Shown here in pieces: positions 27,646-37,025 of a DNA stretch of 64,000 nucleotides (position 1 is the stretch's first letter; each line of letters starts with the position of its first letter). The notes beneath the pieces are model-generated. The model did not search any database, was not told where the DNA came from, and saw nothing but the letters and a program-made list of their open reading frames with translations. This DNA is from Streptomyces sp. BA2 (GTDB taxonomy: Bacteria; Actinomycetota; Actinomycetes; Streptomycetales; Streptomycetaceae), in assembly GCF_009769735.1 (NCBI RefSeq), contig NZ_WSRO01000002.1, positions 6,584,001 to 6,648,000 of the forward strand. Direction: 5' to 3'. A program made the position numbers and the translations under genes.

Positions 27646-28186
27646 GCCCCATCCCCATCCCCATCCCCAGCCCCAGCAGGGGCAGGGGCCGGGGCCGGAG
27701 CCGGAGGCGCTGCGCAGGGTCGCGCGGGTGGTGCTGCTCGACCCGCAGGACCGGATCCTGCTGCTGCACGGCCATGAGCCGGAGGACGCGGCGGACGACT
27801 GGTGGTTCACGCCGGGCGGTGGTCTGGAGGGCGACGAGACGCATGAACAGGCCGCACTGCGTGAACTGATGGAAGAGACGGGCATCATCGAGGTCGAGCT
27901 CGGCCCCGCCCTGTGGCAGCGGATCTGCTCCTTCCCCTTCGCCGGACGGCGCTGGGACCAGGACGAGCGGTACTTCCTGGCGCGTACGTCACAGACGTAC
28001 ACGCAGGCCACAGGGCTGACGGAGCTCGAACGACGGAGTGTCGCGGGAGCGCGTTGGTGGACGTGCCAGGAACTGACCGAGGCACATGAGACGGTGTATC
28101 CGACCAGGCTCGCCGAGCTGCTTCGCAAGCTGCTCGACGAGGGTCCTCCGAGCCGGCCCGAGACCCTCGACACGGAAATCGTGTAG
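27635..28186 (+). CDS. NUDIX hydrolase
   Basis: A 183-residue NUDIX pyrophosphohydrolase. The Nudix box GGGLEGDETHEQAALRELMEETGI fits GX5EX7REUXEEXGU exactly, so metal binding and catalysis should be intact; the substrate (a nucleoside diphosphate derivative) is unknown. The first 25 residues are low complexity (HPHPHPHPQPQQGQGPGPEPE) encoded by a CCCCAT hexamer repeat. ATG 27635 overlaps the sipZ stop by 11 nt. The upstream frame to 27314 is shadow of sipZ. Confidence 0.88.
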   Translation: MPAEPHPHPHPQPQQGQGPGPEPEALRRVARVVLLDPQDRILLLHGHEPEDAADDWWFTPGGGLEGDETHEQAALRELMEETGIIEVELGPALWQRICSFPFAGRRWDQDERYFLARTSQTYTQATGLTELERRSVAGARWWTCQELTEAHETVYPTRLAELLRKLLDEGPPSRPETLDTEIV

Positions 28187-28241
28187 AGGCTCCAGGGGCT
28201 GACGCACAATAGGGGGACGCACGGCTGAAGGGGAACATGCC

Positions 28242-28550
28242 ATGAGCGCCGAGGACCTCGAGAAGTACGAGACCGAGATGGAGCTGAAGCTCTACCGGGA
28301 GTACCGCGATGTCGTCGGTCTGTTCAAATATGTGATCGAGACCGAACGGCGCTTCTATCTCACCAACGACTACGAGATGCAGGTGCACTCCGTCCAGGGT
28401 GAGGTTTTCTTCGAGGTGTCGATGGCGGACGCCTGGGTGTGGGACATGTACAGGCCCGCACGGTTCGTGAAGCAGGTGCGCGTCCTCACGTTCAAGGACG
28501 TGAATATCGAGGAGCTCAACAAGAGCGATCTCGAGCTGCCGGGAGGCTGA
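28242..28550 (+). CDS. DUF2469 family protein
   Basis: A 102-residue protein highly conserved in actinobacteria: MSAEDLEKYETEMELKLYR, then DVVGLFKYVIETERRFYLTN and MADAWVWDMYRPARFVK. It is acidic, soluble and of unknown function. Its constant place between the signal peptidase/NUDIX genes and yraN suggests a housekeeping role, but none is established. ATG 28242 lies 55 nt after the NUDIX stop with AAGGGG upstream. Confidence 0.9.
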   Translation: MSAEDLEKYETEMELKLYREYRDVVGLFKYVIETERRFYLTNDYEMQVHSVQGEVFFEVSMADAWVWDMYRPARFVKQVRVLTFKDVNIEELNKSDLELPGG

Positions 28551-28620
28551 GTTCACCGTCACGGGTTCACCGTCACGGGTTCGACGGCACGGGTTTGCCG
28601 ACGCGGGTTCACCGGCACGG
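28551..28620. repeat. Five tandem 14-bp repeats after the DUF2469 gene
   Basis: Unit GTTCACCGTCACGG starts at 28551, 28565, 28579, 28593 and 28607. The first two copies are identical and the later ones carry 2-4 substitutions. The array begins directly after the TGA stop. There are no spacers, so it is not a CRISPR. Confidence 0.9.
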
Positions 28621-28712
28621 GTGAGCGAGTTTTTCACAACGCGTGAGTCGTCCACCAAGATCCACAACGCTCGGGGCTGAGCCCCAGTGTGGGTGTCGGA
28701 GGTGGTTCCGAC

Positions 28713-29090
28713 ATGAACGCACGTGGGGCACTGGGGCGGTACGGCGAAGATCTGGCCGCGCGGCGGCTCGGTGAAGCCGGAATGACGGTTCTGGAGCGCA
28801 ACTGGCGCGGAGGCAGAACCGGCGAGATCGACATCGTGGCGATGGACGGCGAAGCGCTGGTCGTCTGTGAGGTCAAGACGCGCAGAGCAGGCCTGGCCGG
28901 CCCGGGGATCTATCAGCATCCGATGGCGGCCGTGGGCCGGGCCAAGGCGGAGCGGCTGCGGCGCCTGGCCGAGCGCTGGATCGAGGAGCGCGGAGGCCCA
29001 CCGCCGGGCGGGGTGCGGATCGACCTCGTCGGCGTGCTGATCCCACGCCGCGGCGCCCCTGTCGTGGAGCACGCGCGGGGGGTGGCCTGA
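28713..29090 (+). CDS. yraN: YraN/UPF0102 family nuclease-like protein
   Basis: A 125-residue protein with the Holliday-junction-resolvase-like core: [19 protein letters not shown], then [20 protein letters not shown], which carries the E-x-D...E-x-K catalytic pattern of PD-(D/E)XK nucleases. Function is unproven. It is next to yifB and dprA, genes associated with DNA uptake and recombination. ATG 28713 follows GGAGG. The stop overlaps the yifB start. Confidence 0.88.
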   Translation: MNARGALGRYGEDLAARRLGEAGMTVLERNWRGGRTGEIDIVAMDGEALVVCEVKTRRAGLAGPGIYQHPMAAVGRAKAERLRRLAERWIEERGGPPPGGVRIDLVGVLIPRRGAPVVEHARGVA

Positions 29091-30709
29091 TGGGATTCGC
29101 GCGTACGTGCTCCGTGGCGCTGGTGGGCGTCGAGGGCGTGGTCGTCGAGGTGCAGGCCGACCTGGAGCCGGGCGTCGCGGCGTTCACGCTGGTCGGGCTC
29201 CCGGACAAGAGCCTGACGGAGAGCAAGGACCGGGTCAGGGCCGCGGTGGTCAACTCCGGCGGGGAGTGGCCCCAGAAGAAGCTCACGGTGGGCCTCAGCC
29301 CGGCGTCGGTGCCCAAGGGCGGCAGCGGCTTCGATCTCGCGATCGCCTGCGCGGTGCTCGGCGCGGCGGAGCGGATCGATCCGCGGACTCTCACCGACAT
29401 CGTGATGATCGGCGAGCTGGGGCTCGACGGGCGGGTGCGACCGGTCAGGGGAGTGCTGCCCGCGGTCCTCGCGGCGGCGGACGCGGGATATGAGCAGGTC
29501 GTCGTCCCGGAGTGCACGGCGGCCGAGGCGGCTCTGGTGCCCGGGGTCTCGGTGCTCGGGGTGCGCAGCCTGCGGCAGCTGATCGCCGTGCTGACCGATG
29601 AGCCGGTGCCGGAGGAGGAGCCGGACGAACCGGGGCGGCCCGATCCGATGCTCGCGGGGCTCTGTGTGCCCGGGACCGGTGTGGGCACGGGGCTCAGCGG
29701 CGGCCTGGACGACGCCCTTGCCCTGGACCTCGCCGACGTCATCGGCCAGGCCTCGGCCCGGACCGCCGTGGAGGTGGCGGCGACGGGCGGGCATCACCTC
29801 TTTCTGCAGGGCCCGCCGGGCGCGGGAAAGACGATGCTCGCGGAGCGGCTGCCGGCGATCCTGCCCCGGCTGACCAGGGAGGAGTCCCTGGAGGTGACAG
29901 CCGTCCACTCCGTGGCGGGGATGCTGCCACCGGGCAAGCCCTTGGTGGACACCGCGCCGTACTGCGCGCCGCACCACTCCGCGACGATGCAGTCGCTGGT
30001 GGGCGGTGGCAAGGGAATCGCGCGGCCGGGGGCGGTGTCGTTGGCTCACCGGGGGGTGCTCTTTCTCGACGAGGCGCCGGAGTTCAGCAGCCAGACCCTG
30101 GACTCCTTGCGTCAGCCCCTGGAAGCGGGCCATGTGGTGATCGCTCGCAGCGCGGGAGTGGTGCGGCTGCCCGCGAAGTTCCTGATGGTGCTCGCGGCCA
30201 ACCCCTGTCCGTGTGGTCGGCACACCTTGCTGGGCGACGGCTGCGAATGCCCGGCGTCCGTCATCCGCCGCTACCAGGCACGGCTCTCGGGCCCGCTGCT
30301 CGACAGGGTCGACCTCAAGGTCGAGGTGGAGCCCGTCACGCGATCCGAGTTGGCCGGGTACGGCACTCCGGGTGACTCCACGCAGACGGTCGCCGACCGG
30401 GTGCGCGCCGCCCGGGAGCGGGCGGCGGCCAGGCTGGCCGGCACCGGCTGGCGGACGAACAGCGAAGTGCCGGGACACGCCCTGCGCACGCGGTGGCCCG
30501 CCGAGCCGGGCGCCCTGGACGCCGCCGAACTCGACCTGGAGCGCGGCTTCCTGACCGCCCGGGGGCTCGACCGTGTCCTGCGGGTCGCCTGGACCGTCGC
30601 GGACCTCGCAGGACGTGACCGGCCTGCCACGCAGGACGTCGCCCTGGCGCTGCAGTTGCGTACGGGGGTGGCGCGGGGTGTTCCGATGGCGATCGGGGCG
30701 CTGACATGA
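29090..30709 (+). CDS. yifB: YifB-family Mg-chelatase-like AAA ATPase
   Basis: A 539-residue ATPase. N-terminal Lon-protease-like ChlI domain with FARTCSVALVGVEG, KDRVRAAVVNSG, GGSGFDLAIACAVL; AAA domain with GPPGAGKTMLAERLP near residue 245, then RPGAVSLAHRGVLFLDEAPEF, and ANPCPCGRH with a Cys pair followed by CECP. C-terminal helices end the protein. Related to ComM helicase, which drives branch migration in natural transformation. Start and stop both overlap neighbours (TGATG and ATGA), so yraN-yifB-dprA are coupled. Confidence 0.93.
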   Translation: MGFARTCSVALVGVEGVVVEVQADLEPGVAAFTLVGLPDKSLTESKDRVRAAVVNSGGEWPQKKLTVGLSPASVPKGGSGFDLAIACAVLGAAERIDPRTLTDIVMIGELGLDGRVRPVRGVLPAVLAAADAGYEQVVVPECTAAEAALVPGVSVLGVRSLRQLIAVLTDEPVPEEEPDEPGRPDPMLAGLCVPGTGVGTGLSGGLDDALALDLADVIGQASARTAVEVAATGGHHLFLQGPPGAGKTMLAERLPAILPRLTREESLEVTAVHSVAGMLPPGKPLVDTAPYCAPHHSATMQSLVGGGKGIARPGAVSLAHRGVLFLDEAPEFSSQTLDSLRQPLEAGHVVIARSAGVVRLPAKFLMVLAANPCPCGRHTLLGDGCECPASVIRRYQARLSGPLLDRVDLKVEVEPVTRSELAGYGTPGDSTQTVADRVRAARERAAARLAGTGWRTNSEVPGHALRTRWPAEPGALDAAELDLERGFLTARGLDRVLRVAWTVADLAGRDRPATQDVALALQLRTGVARGVPMAIGALT

Positions 30710-31872
30710 CCCCGGCCCCGGGCTCAGCCCCGGAGGAAGAGCGGCTGGCCAGGGTCGCCCTGACGCGGATCCTCGAACCGGGGGACGAGGTGGGCGGGCG
30801 GTGGTTGCGCGAGAGCGGGGCCGTCGAAGTGGTGCGGCGGCTGGTCGAGGGGGAGGAGCTGCTTGACGGGGTGACACCGGTCCGGTGGGAAGGGCTGCGG
30901 GCGCGGGCCGGGAAGGCGCGGCCCGAGCGGGATCTGGCGGTGGCGCGGGACGCCGGGGTGCGGTTCGTGTGCCCGGGGGAGGCGGAGTGGCCTGTCCAGT
31001 TGGACGACCTCGGGGACGCGCGGCCGGTGGGGCTGTGGGTGCGGGGGCAGCCCAGCCTGCGGATATGGGCCCTGCGGTCGGTGGCCGTGGTGGGCGCGCG
31101 GGCCTGCACGGAGTACGGGGCGCACATGGCGGCCGGTCTGGGCGCGGGGCTGGCCGAGCGGGGCTGGGTGGTCGTGTCGGGCGGCGCCTATGGGGTGGAC
31201 GGGGCCGCGCACAGGGGAGCGCTGGGAGCCGGTGGGGCCACGGTCGCGGTCCTTGCCTGCGGGGTCGACCGGGCCTATCCGCGAGGTCACGCCGAGTTGC
31301 TCAGGAGGATCGCGGAACAGGGTCTGCTGGTGGGGGAGTTGCCGCCCGGGGACCATCCCACGCCGAGCAGATTCATCCTCCGGAACCGCGTGATCGCCGC
31401 CCTCACCCGGGGGAGCGTCGTCGTCGAGGCCGCGTACCGCAGCGGTGCGCTCGCCACGGCGCGCAGTGCGCAGGAGCTCGGACGGTTCACGATGGGGGTA
31501 CCGGGTCCCGCGACGAGCGGCCTGTCGGCAGGGGTGCACGAACTCCTGCGTCGTGATGGAGTCCTGGTGACCGACGCGGCGGAAATCGTCGAGCTGGTGG
31601 GCGACATGGGCGAGCTGGCACCGGAGCGGCGTGGCCCCGTCGTGCCACGCGATCTGCTCGCCCCGGATGCCGCGCGTGTCCTGGCCGCCCTGCCCGGCCG
31701 GGGGAGTGTGTCGGCTCGGGAGATCGCACTCGGCGCGGGCACGGGGGCGGACGAAGCGATCGGTCGGTTGTACGAGTTGCGCTCACTGGGGTTCGTCGAA
31801 CGACACGGCGACGGCTGGCAGTTGACACGCCAGGCGATTGTGTCGGTCTTGCCGAAGGGAGACGGTTCGTGA
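30706..31872 (+). CDS. dprA: DNA-processing protein DprA/Smf
   Basis: DprA (388 aa) binds incoming single-stranded DNA and loads RecA. The Rossmann domain shows VAVVGARACTEYGAHMA, VVSGGAYGVDGAAHRGAL, TVAVLACGVDRAYPRGH, and SRFILRNRVIAALTRGSVVVEA, all hallmark segments. A C-terminal winged helix (SAREIALGAGTGADEAIGRLYELRSLG, split over about 330-375) is present. In Streptomyces the family has been linked to differentiation and recombination rather than natural competence (recalled). Confidence 0.95.
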   Translation: MTPAPGSAPEEERLARVALTRILEPGDEVGGRWLRESGAVEVVRRLVEGEELLDGVTPVRWEGLRARAGKARPERDLAVARDAGVRFVCPGEAEWPVQLDDLGDARPVGLWVRGQPSLRIWALRSVAVVGARACTEYGAHMAAGLGAGLAERGWVVVSGGAYGVDGAAHRGALGAGGATVAVLACGVDRAYPRGHAELLRRIAEQGLLVGELPPGDHPTPSRFILRNRVIAALTRGSVVVEAAYRSGALATARSAQELGRFTMGVPGPATSGLSAGVHELLRRDGVLVTDAAEIVELVGDMGELAPERRGPVVPRDLLAPDAARVLAALPGRGSVSAREIALGAGTGADEAIGRLYELRSLGFVERHGDGWQLTRQAIVSVLPKGDGS

Positions 31873-32219
31873 CCGAGCGTGTTCGGCCGTCTGGATGAAC
31901 CCCCGATGGCCTTGGGAATGCCCGCAGTTGACGCTGCGCGGTCGTCACGCACCGCGATGAGGGTTACCCGGCGGGACGCCCAGCGGAACGTATCTGCGTA
32001 CGCGAGATCCCCTACTGTTCGCACACTGCGACACTGCAGTCACGCTACGCTCACAAGGATTCCGACGCGGACAGGCAGCCACAGGCAATCACGGGCAAGC
32101 AGACGGACAACCTCATTCACTTCACGCAAACTCATCACCTCGCGGGCGCGGGCGAATCCATCGGCTCGCACGGCTCGCGCGACCTCACCAGTTCACGGCA
32201 GAACGGCTCAAGGCAACAA
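31873..32219 (+). other. whiG upstream region
   Basis: This 347-nt gap between dprA and whiG has no plausible gene; the open frame across it reads unlike coding sequence. It is AC-rich with repeated CACG and TCACG words and should contain the whiG promoter. I could not identify boxes with confidence. Confidence 0.5.
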
Positions 32220-33062
32220 ATGCCCCAGCACACCTCAGGGTCCGATCGGGCGGCGGCTCCCCCCGCCGCCCGTAGCGGCGAGCGGGAGCGGCCACCCGCA
32301 CCCTCGTCGCTGGACGAGCTGTGGCGGTCGTACAAGGACACGGGGGACGGGCGGCTGCGCGAGCAGTTGATCCTGCACTACTCGCCGCTGGTGAAGTATG
32401 TCGCGGGCCGGGTCAGCGTGGGGCTTCCGCCCAATGTCGAGCAGGCGGACTTCGTGTCGTCCGGGGTGTTCGGTCTCATCGACGCGATCGAGAAGTTCGA
32501 CATCGAGCGGTCCATCAAGTTCGAGACGTACGCGATCACCCGCATCCGTGGCGCGATGATCGACGAACTCCGGGCGCTCGACTGGATCCCCCGGTCCGTG
32601 CGGCAGAAGGCGCGCAACGTCGAGCGGGCGTACGCCACGCTCGAGGCGCAGTTGCGGCGGACCCCGTCGGAGGGCGAGGTCGCCCACGAGATGGGGATCG
32701 CCATCGAGGAACTGCACGGCATTTTCAGCCAGTTGTCGCTGGCGAACGTGGTGGCCCTCGAGGAGCTGCTGCACGTCGGCGGCGAGGGCGGCAACCGGCT
32801 GAGCCTGATGGACACGCTCGAGGACACCGCGGCCGACAACCCCGTGGAGGTCGCCGAGGACCGCGAGCTGCGGCGGCTGCTCGCGCGCGCGATCAACACG
32901 CTCCCGGAGCGGGAGAAGACCGTCGTCACGCTCTACTACTACGAAGGCCTGACGCTCGCCGAGATCGGAAACGTGCTCGGGGTGACGGAGAGCCGCGTGA
33001 GCCAGATCCACACGAAATCCGTGCTCCAGCTGCGGGCGAAGCTGGCGAGTTTCGGCCGCTGA
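32220..33062 (+). CDS. whiG: Sporulation sigma factor WhiG
   Basis: WhiG (280 aa) is the FliA-family sigma factor that commits aerial hyphae to sporulation. Region 2 is [57 protein letters not shown]; region 3 has [15 protein letters not shown]; region 4 has [20 protein letters not shown] and [19 protein letters not shown]. In S. venezuelae it is held by RsiG with cyclic di-GMP (recalled). ATG 32220 is preceded by an AAGG motif. Confidence 0.97.
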   Translation: MPQHTSGSDRAAAPPAARSGERERPPAPSSLDELWRSYKDTGDGRLREQLILHYSPLVKYVAGRVSVGLPPNVEQADFVSSGVFGLIDAIEKFDIERSIKFETYAITRIRGAMIDELRALDWIPRSVRQKARNVERAYATLEAQLRRTPSEGEVAHEMGIAIEELHGIFSQLSLANVVALEELLHVGGEGGNRLSLMDTLEDTAADNPVEVAEDRELRRLLARAINTLPEREKTVVTLYYYEGLTLAEIGNVLGVTESRVSQIHTKSVLQLRAKLASFGR

Positions 33063-33170
33063 GCGCGCTGAATCGTCCCTGCCCCAGGCGTGCGCCGTGC
33101 GGTCCGGGTGTGGGTTTCTCCGGGGCGGATCGACTCCCGTCCTGGCGGTCACGTCCGTAGAGTGGAGGGC

Positions 33171-33752
33171 GTGCCAAGGATTCGAGCGGCCTCTGTGGCC
33201 GAGCACCGGTCGATGCAGCGCGGCGCCCTGCTGGACGCTGCGCGGTCCCTGCTGTCCGAGGGCGGTACGGAAGCGTTGACCTTCCCCGCCCTCGCTGAAC
33301 GCACGGGGCTCGCACGGTCGTCCGTGTACGAGTACTTCCGGTCGCGTGCCGCGGTCGTGGAGGAGCTGTGCGAGGTCGACTTCCCCGTCTGGGCCGCCGA
33401 GGTCTCCGCCGCGATGGAGGGCGCCGACTCCGCCGAGGGCAAGGTCGAGGCGTACGTCCGGCGGCAGCTGGCCCTGGTCGGTGACCGGCGGCACCGAGCC
33501 GTGGTCGCCATCTCGGCCAGCGAGCTGGACGCCGGGGCGAGGGAGAAGATCCGCGCTGCGCACGGCGGCCTGATCGCCATCATCGTCGAGGCGCTCGAGA
33601 CGCTGGGGCACGAGCAGCCCCGGATGGCGGCGATGCTGCTGCAGGGCATCGTGGACGCCGCGGTGCGGCGGATCGAGCTCGGTGTCGCCGAGGAGCCGGC
33701 CGCCATTACGGAGGCGGCGGTTGCCATGGCGTTGAGGGGTGTGCGGGGCTGA
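33171..33752 (+). CDS. TetR-family transcriptional regulator
   Basis: A 193-residue repressor-like protein. The helix-turn-helix is ALLDAARSLLSEGG, LTFPALAERTGLARSSVYEYF at about residues 18-55, followed by an all-helical ligand domain. GTG 33171 follows GTGGAGGGC. Its last 47 nt overlap the end of the convergent M23-like gene. The target is unknown; a divergent partner is absent because whiG is co-directional upstream. Confidence 0.87.
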   Translation: MPRIRAASVAEHRSMQRGALLDAARSLLSEGGTEALTFPALAERTGLARSSVYEYFRSRAAVVEELCEVDFPVWAAEVSAAMEGADSAEGKVEAYVRRQLALVGDRRHRAVVAISASELDAGAREKIRAAHGGLIAIIVEALETLGHEQPRMAAMLLQGIVDAAVRRIELGVAEEPAAITEAAVAMALRGVRG

Positions 33753-34701
33753 GGCCCCGGATATCGGCGGTCGGCAACGCAACGCCTGTCCACGCCAGGC
33801 CCAACCCCGGACGCGCCAGGCCCGACCCCGGACGCGCAGGGAACAACCCCGGACGCGCCAAGCCCAGCCCCGGACGTGCCAGGCCCAGCCCCGGACGCGC
33901 AGGGAACAACCCCGGACGCGCCAGGCCCGACCCGGGACGCGCCAGGCCCAGCCCCGGACGCGCAGGGAACAACCCCGGACGCGCCAAGCCCAGCCCCGGA
34001 CGTGCCAGGCCCAGCCCCGGACGTGCCAGGCCCAGCCCCGGACGTGCCAGGCCCAGCCCCGGACGAGCCCGGCCCAGCCCTGGACGCGCCAAGCCCACCC
34101 CCGCCCACGCCGCGACCGACCCCGTCCACGCCGCGACTGACCCCGGACGCGGCACGTCGATCACCGGCAGCAAGCGGGACGCCCCGCGCCGCAGCAGCCA
34201 CGGTGGCAACAGCGACAGTGGGTCCAGATACGCCTCGCCCCTCAGCAGGCCCCAGTGGAGACAGCTGCTCGGGCAGTGGGACCTGGGCAGCTCCAGCACC
34301 CCCAGCGCCTCGCCCGCCGTCACCTCGGCGCCCTTCTCGACCGTGGCCCGCACCGGCTCGTACGTCGTGCGCAGGGGTGGATCGCCCGTGCCCGTGAGCT
34401 CCACCGCGACCACTCCGCGGCCCGCCACCCGGCCCGCGAAGGAGACCCTGCCCGCAGCGGCCGCCCGGACCACCGAGCCCGGCGCGGCCGCGAGGTCCAC
34501 ACCCCGGTGCCCCCGGCCGTACTCCGTCGCCGGGGGCTCCCAGCCCCGTACGACAGAAGGCCGCACCCCCACGGGCCACGCGCCGCCCACCTTCGGCACC
34601 GGCTCCCCGGCGGACCCGGCGGCGCCAGCGGGCAGCGCCACCCCAGCGATCAGCGCCACGGTCAGCAGCGCAAGGCTCAGTCTTCTTCGCATGTGAGACA
34701 T
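33706..34701 (-). CDS. Secreted M23-type (LytM-like) protein with long GLGLARP repeat tail
   Basis: A 331-residue exported protein. A signal peptide (MRRRLSLALLTVALIAGVALPAGAA, split; cut after about residue 28) leads to a peptidase-M23-like beta domain at residues 40-165: GRGHRGVDLAAAPGSVVRA, AGRVSFAGRVAGRGVVAVEL, TYEPVRATVEKGAEVTAGEALG and HCPSSCLHWGLLRGEAYLDPL. HRGVD and HWG carry the zinc-site His and Asp, but the first H-x3-D is preceded by few of the usual residues, so activity is uncertain. Residues from about 195 on are a 7-residue repeat (ARPGLGL variants) encoded by 21-bp tandem DNA. The start is chosen at the ATG before the signal peptide. Confidence 0.75.
   Translation of the reverse strand: MSHMRRRLSLALLTVALIAGVALPAGAAGSAGEPVPKVGGAWPVGVRPSVVRGWEPPATEYGRGHRGVDLAAAPGSVVRAAAAGRVSFAGRVAGRGVVAVELTGTGDPPLRTTYEPVRATVEKGAEVTAGEALGVLELPRSHCPSSCLHWGLLRGEAYLDPLSLLPPWLLRRGASRLLPVIDVPRPGSVAAWTGSVAAWAGVGLARPGLGRARPGLGLARPGLGLARPGLGLARPGLGLARPGLFPARPGLGLARPGSGLARPGLFPARPGLGLARPGLGLARPGLFPARPGSGLARPGLGLAWTGVALPTADIRGLSPAHPSTPWQPPPP
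33791..34100. repeat. 21-bp tandem repeat array, about 15 units
   Basis: Units of the type CGCGCCAGGCCCAGCCCCGGA repeat head to tail from 33791; fourteen full units reach 34084 and a partial one follows. At least three unit versions alternate, including CGCGCAGGGAACAACCCCGGA. The array codes the C-terminal tail of the M23-like protein and is open in other frames because the unit is a multiple of three without stops. Confidence 0.93.
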
Positions 34702-34982
34702 GCCAGAACCGTCCCGCGCCTGGCCGGTCCGTAGGGATCATGGCGCGGATCTGTGGATGACCAGCCGCTTGTGGACAGCGGCGTCACCCGCTGCCTCGCG
34801 GGTCCCGTACACTTCTTGTGGCGATCCGGGTCACCGGGTCGACTTCGCACGCCCCGACACCAGGCCATGAAAAGCCAGGTGCCAGCGCCTCTCGGTCCTT
34901 TGTGGCACGGCGCATCGCGGGCGTCAGGCGCGACCGCCATCCGGCGGACGCGGCACAACCGAGAACACCAAGGAGTACGGCC

Positions 34983-35909
34983 ATGGCCGTCGTCACGATG
35001 CGGGAGCTGCTGGAAAGCGGCGTCCACTTCGGTCACCAGACCCGTCGTTGGAACCCGAAGATGAAGCGCTTCATCTTCACGGAGCGCAACGGCATCTACA
35101 TCATCGACCTGCTCCAGTCGCTGTCGTACATCGACCGCGCCTACGAGTTCGTCAAGGAGACCGTCGCCCACGGCGGCACGGTCATGTTCGTCGGCACGAA
35201 GAAGCAGGCGCAGGAGGCCATCGCCGAGCAGGCGACCCGCGTCGGCATGCCCTACGTGAACCAGCGCTGGCTGGGCGGCATGCTCACCAACTTCTCGACC
35301 GTCTACAAGCGCCTGCAGCGCCTGAAGGAGCTCGAGCAGATCGACTTCGAGGATGTGGCCGCGTCCGGCCTCACCAAGAAGGAGCTGCTCGTCCTCTCCC
35401 GCGAGAAGGCCAAGCTGGAGAAGACCCTCGGCGGTATCCGCGAGATGTCCAAGGTGCCCAGCGCCGTCTGGATCGTGGACACCAAGAAGGAGCACATCGC
35501 GGTCGGCGAGGCCCGGAAGCTCAACATCCCGGTCGTCGCCATCCTCGACACCAACTGTGACCCCGACGAGGTCGACTACAAGATCCCGGGCAACGACGAC
35601 GCGATCCGCTCCGTCACCCTGCTCACCCGCGTGATCGCCGACGCCGTCGCCGAGGGCCTCATCGCCCGTTCCGGCGTCGCCACGGGCGACCAGAAGCCGG
35701 GCGAGAAGGCCGCCGGCGAGCCGCTCGCCGAGTGGGAGCGCGACCTGCTCGAGGGCGAGAAGAAGGCTGACGAGCCCAAGGCCGACGAGCCGAAGGCCGC
35801 TGAGGCCGAGGCTGAGGCCGAGGTTCAGAAGTCCGCCGAGACGGAGAAGGCCGCCGACGCCGAGCAGGCCGACGCCCCCGCCGCCGCCGCGGAAGCCGAG
35901 CAGGCCTGA
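34983..35909 (+). CDS. rpsB: 30S ribosomal protein S2
   Basis: S2 (308 aa). Conserved: [93 protein letters not shown] (each quoted in part). A 55-residue Glu/Ala-rich acidic tail is typical of Streptomyces S2. ATG 34983 follows AAGGAGTACGGCC. The 281-nt upstream gap holds its promoter and leader. Confidence 0.98.
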   Translation: MAVVTMRELLESGVHFGHQTRRWNPKMKRFIFTERNGIYIIDLLQSLSYIDRAYEFVKETVAHGGTVMFVGTKKQAQEAIAEQATRVGMPYVNQRWLGGMLTNFSTVYKRLQRLKELEQIDFEDVAASGLTKKELLVLSREKAKLEKTLGGIREMSKVPSAVWIVDTKKEHIAVGEARKLNIPVVAILDTNCDPDEVDYKIPGNDDAIRSVTLLTRVIADAVAEGLIARSGVATGDQKPGEKAAGEPLAEWERDLLEGEKKADEPKADEPKAAEAEAEAEVQKSAETEKAADAEQADAPAAAAEAEQA

Positions 35910-35930
35910 CCTTCACAGGTTCGGTAGTTG

Positions 35931-35958
35931 ACGGCGGGGGCCTGCTGGCCCCCGCCGT
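35931..35958 (+). terminator. Hairpin between rpsB and tsf
   Basis: ACGGCGGGGGCC and GGCCCCCGCCGT form a perfect 12-bp stem with a TGCT loop, 21 nt after rpsB. It likely acts as an attenuator that sets the S2 to EF-Ts ratio. Confidence 0.9.
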
Positions 35959-36002
35959 TCACCCGTAGATCTTTCAGACCTCCGAAAGAGAATTTCAGGA
36001 TC

Positions 36003-36839
36003 ATGGCGAACTACACCGCCGCTGACGTCAAGAAGCTCCGTGAGCTCACGGGCGCCGGCATGATGGACTGCAAGAAGGCGCTCGACGAGGCCGACGGCAG
36101 CGTCGACAAGGCCGTCGAGGCCCTGCGCATCAAGGGCCAGAAGGGCGTCGCCAAGCGCGAGGGCCGCTCCGCCGAGAACGGCGCCGTGGTGTCCCTCATC
36201 GCCGACGACAACACCTCCGGCGTGATCGTCGAGCTGAAGTGCGAGACGGACTTCGTCGCCAAGGGCGAGAAGTTCCAGGCCGTCGCGAACTCGCTGGCCG
36301 CGCACATCGCCAAGACGTCCCCCGCCGACATCGAGGCGCTCCTCGCGTCCGAGATCGAGGCCGGCAAGACCGTCCAGGCGTACGTCGACGAGGCCAACGC
36401 CAACCTCGGCGAGAAGATCGTCCTGGACCGCTTCGCGCAGTTCTCGGGCACCTTCGTCACCGCGTACATGCACCGCACCATGCCCGACCTGCCCCCGCAG
36501 ATCGGTGTTCTGGTCGAGCTGGACAAGGCCGACGCCGACCTGGCCAAGGGCATCGCGCAGCACATCGCCGCCTTCGCGCCGAAGTACCTCTCCCGTGAGG
36601 ACGTTCCGGCCGAGGTCGTCGAGTCCGAGCGCCGCGTCGCCGAGGAGACCACCCGCGCCGAGGGCAAGCCCGAGGCCGCGCTGCCCAAGATCGTCGAGGG
36701 TCGCGTCAACGGCTTCTTCAAGGAGGCCACCCTCCTCGGTCAGCCGTACGCGCTCGACAACAAGAAGTCGGTCCAGAAGGTTCTGGACGAGGCCGGTGTC
36801 ACCCTGAAGCGCTTCTCGCGCATCAAGGTCGGCATCTGA
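36003..36839 (+). CDS. tsf: Translation elongation factor Ts
   Basis: EF-Ts (278 aa) exchanges GDP for GTP on EF-Tu. N-terminal UBA-like domain [20 protein letters not shown] and [19 protein letters not shown]; core [19 protein letters not shown] (the TDFVA loop contacts EF-Tu) and C-terminal [23 protein letters not shown] 36003 follows AGAGAATTTCAGGATC. Confidence 0.98.
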   Translation: MANYTAADVKKLRELTGAGMMDCKKALDEADGSVDKAVEALRIKGQKGVAKREGRSAENGAVVSLIADDNTSGVIVELKCETDFVAKGEKFQAVANSLAAHIAKTSPADIEALLASEIEAGKTVQAYVDEANANLGEKIVLDRFAQFSGTFVTAYMHRTMPDLPPQIGVLVELDKADADLAKGIAQHIAAFAPKYLSREDVPAEVVESERRVAEETTRAEGKPEAALPKIVEGRVNGFFKEATLLGQPYALDNKKSVQKVLDEAGVTLKRFSRIKVGI

Positions 36840-36936
36840 GTCCGTACCGCGATCGACGGTAGACCCCGCTAGGGTCGACAGCGGTCGCCCGCGTACCCAC
36901 GCAGTACGCGACGTACGACCGCAGGATCTGACGAGG

Positions 36937-36986
36937 AGGCCATTGCCGAGCATGGGATGCGAACAACACCCCAGCGGCAATGGCCT
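36937..36986 (+). terminator. 12-bp inverted repeat between tsf and pyrH
   Basis: AGGCCATTGCCG (36937-36948) and CGGCAATGGCCT (36975-36986) are perfect complements with a 26-nt loop, followed by TCTTCG. It looks like a terminator or attenuator ahead of pyrH; a regulatory protein site is the alternative. Confidence 0.7.
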
Positions 36987-37025
36987 TCTTCGTATGTGCG
37001 CCGAGCAAAAAGAAGCGAGAACTCC

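Noticed and set aside
28551..28620. Possible CRISPR from the 14-bp units
   Set aside because: Units are contiguous without spacers and no cas genes are near.
31879..32370. Open frame upstream of whiG
   Set aside because: It runs into whiG in another frame, has Thr/Arg/Ser-rich shadow composition and no ribosome site.
33791..34100. Possible CRISPR from the 21-bp units
   Set aside because: No spacers, the array is within a coding frame and the period is 21 bp.
33739..34140. Plus-strand frame through the 21-bp repeats
   Set aside because: Any frame is open in a stop-free 21-bp repeat; the minus strand has signal peptide and M23 domain continuity.
34702..34982. Possible cyclic di-AMP (ydaO) riboswitch before the M23-like gene
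   Set aside because: I found none of the conserved ydaO segments on either strand.
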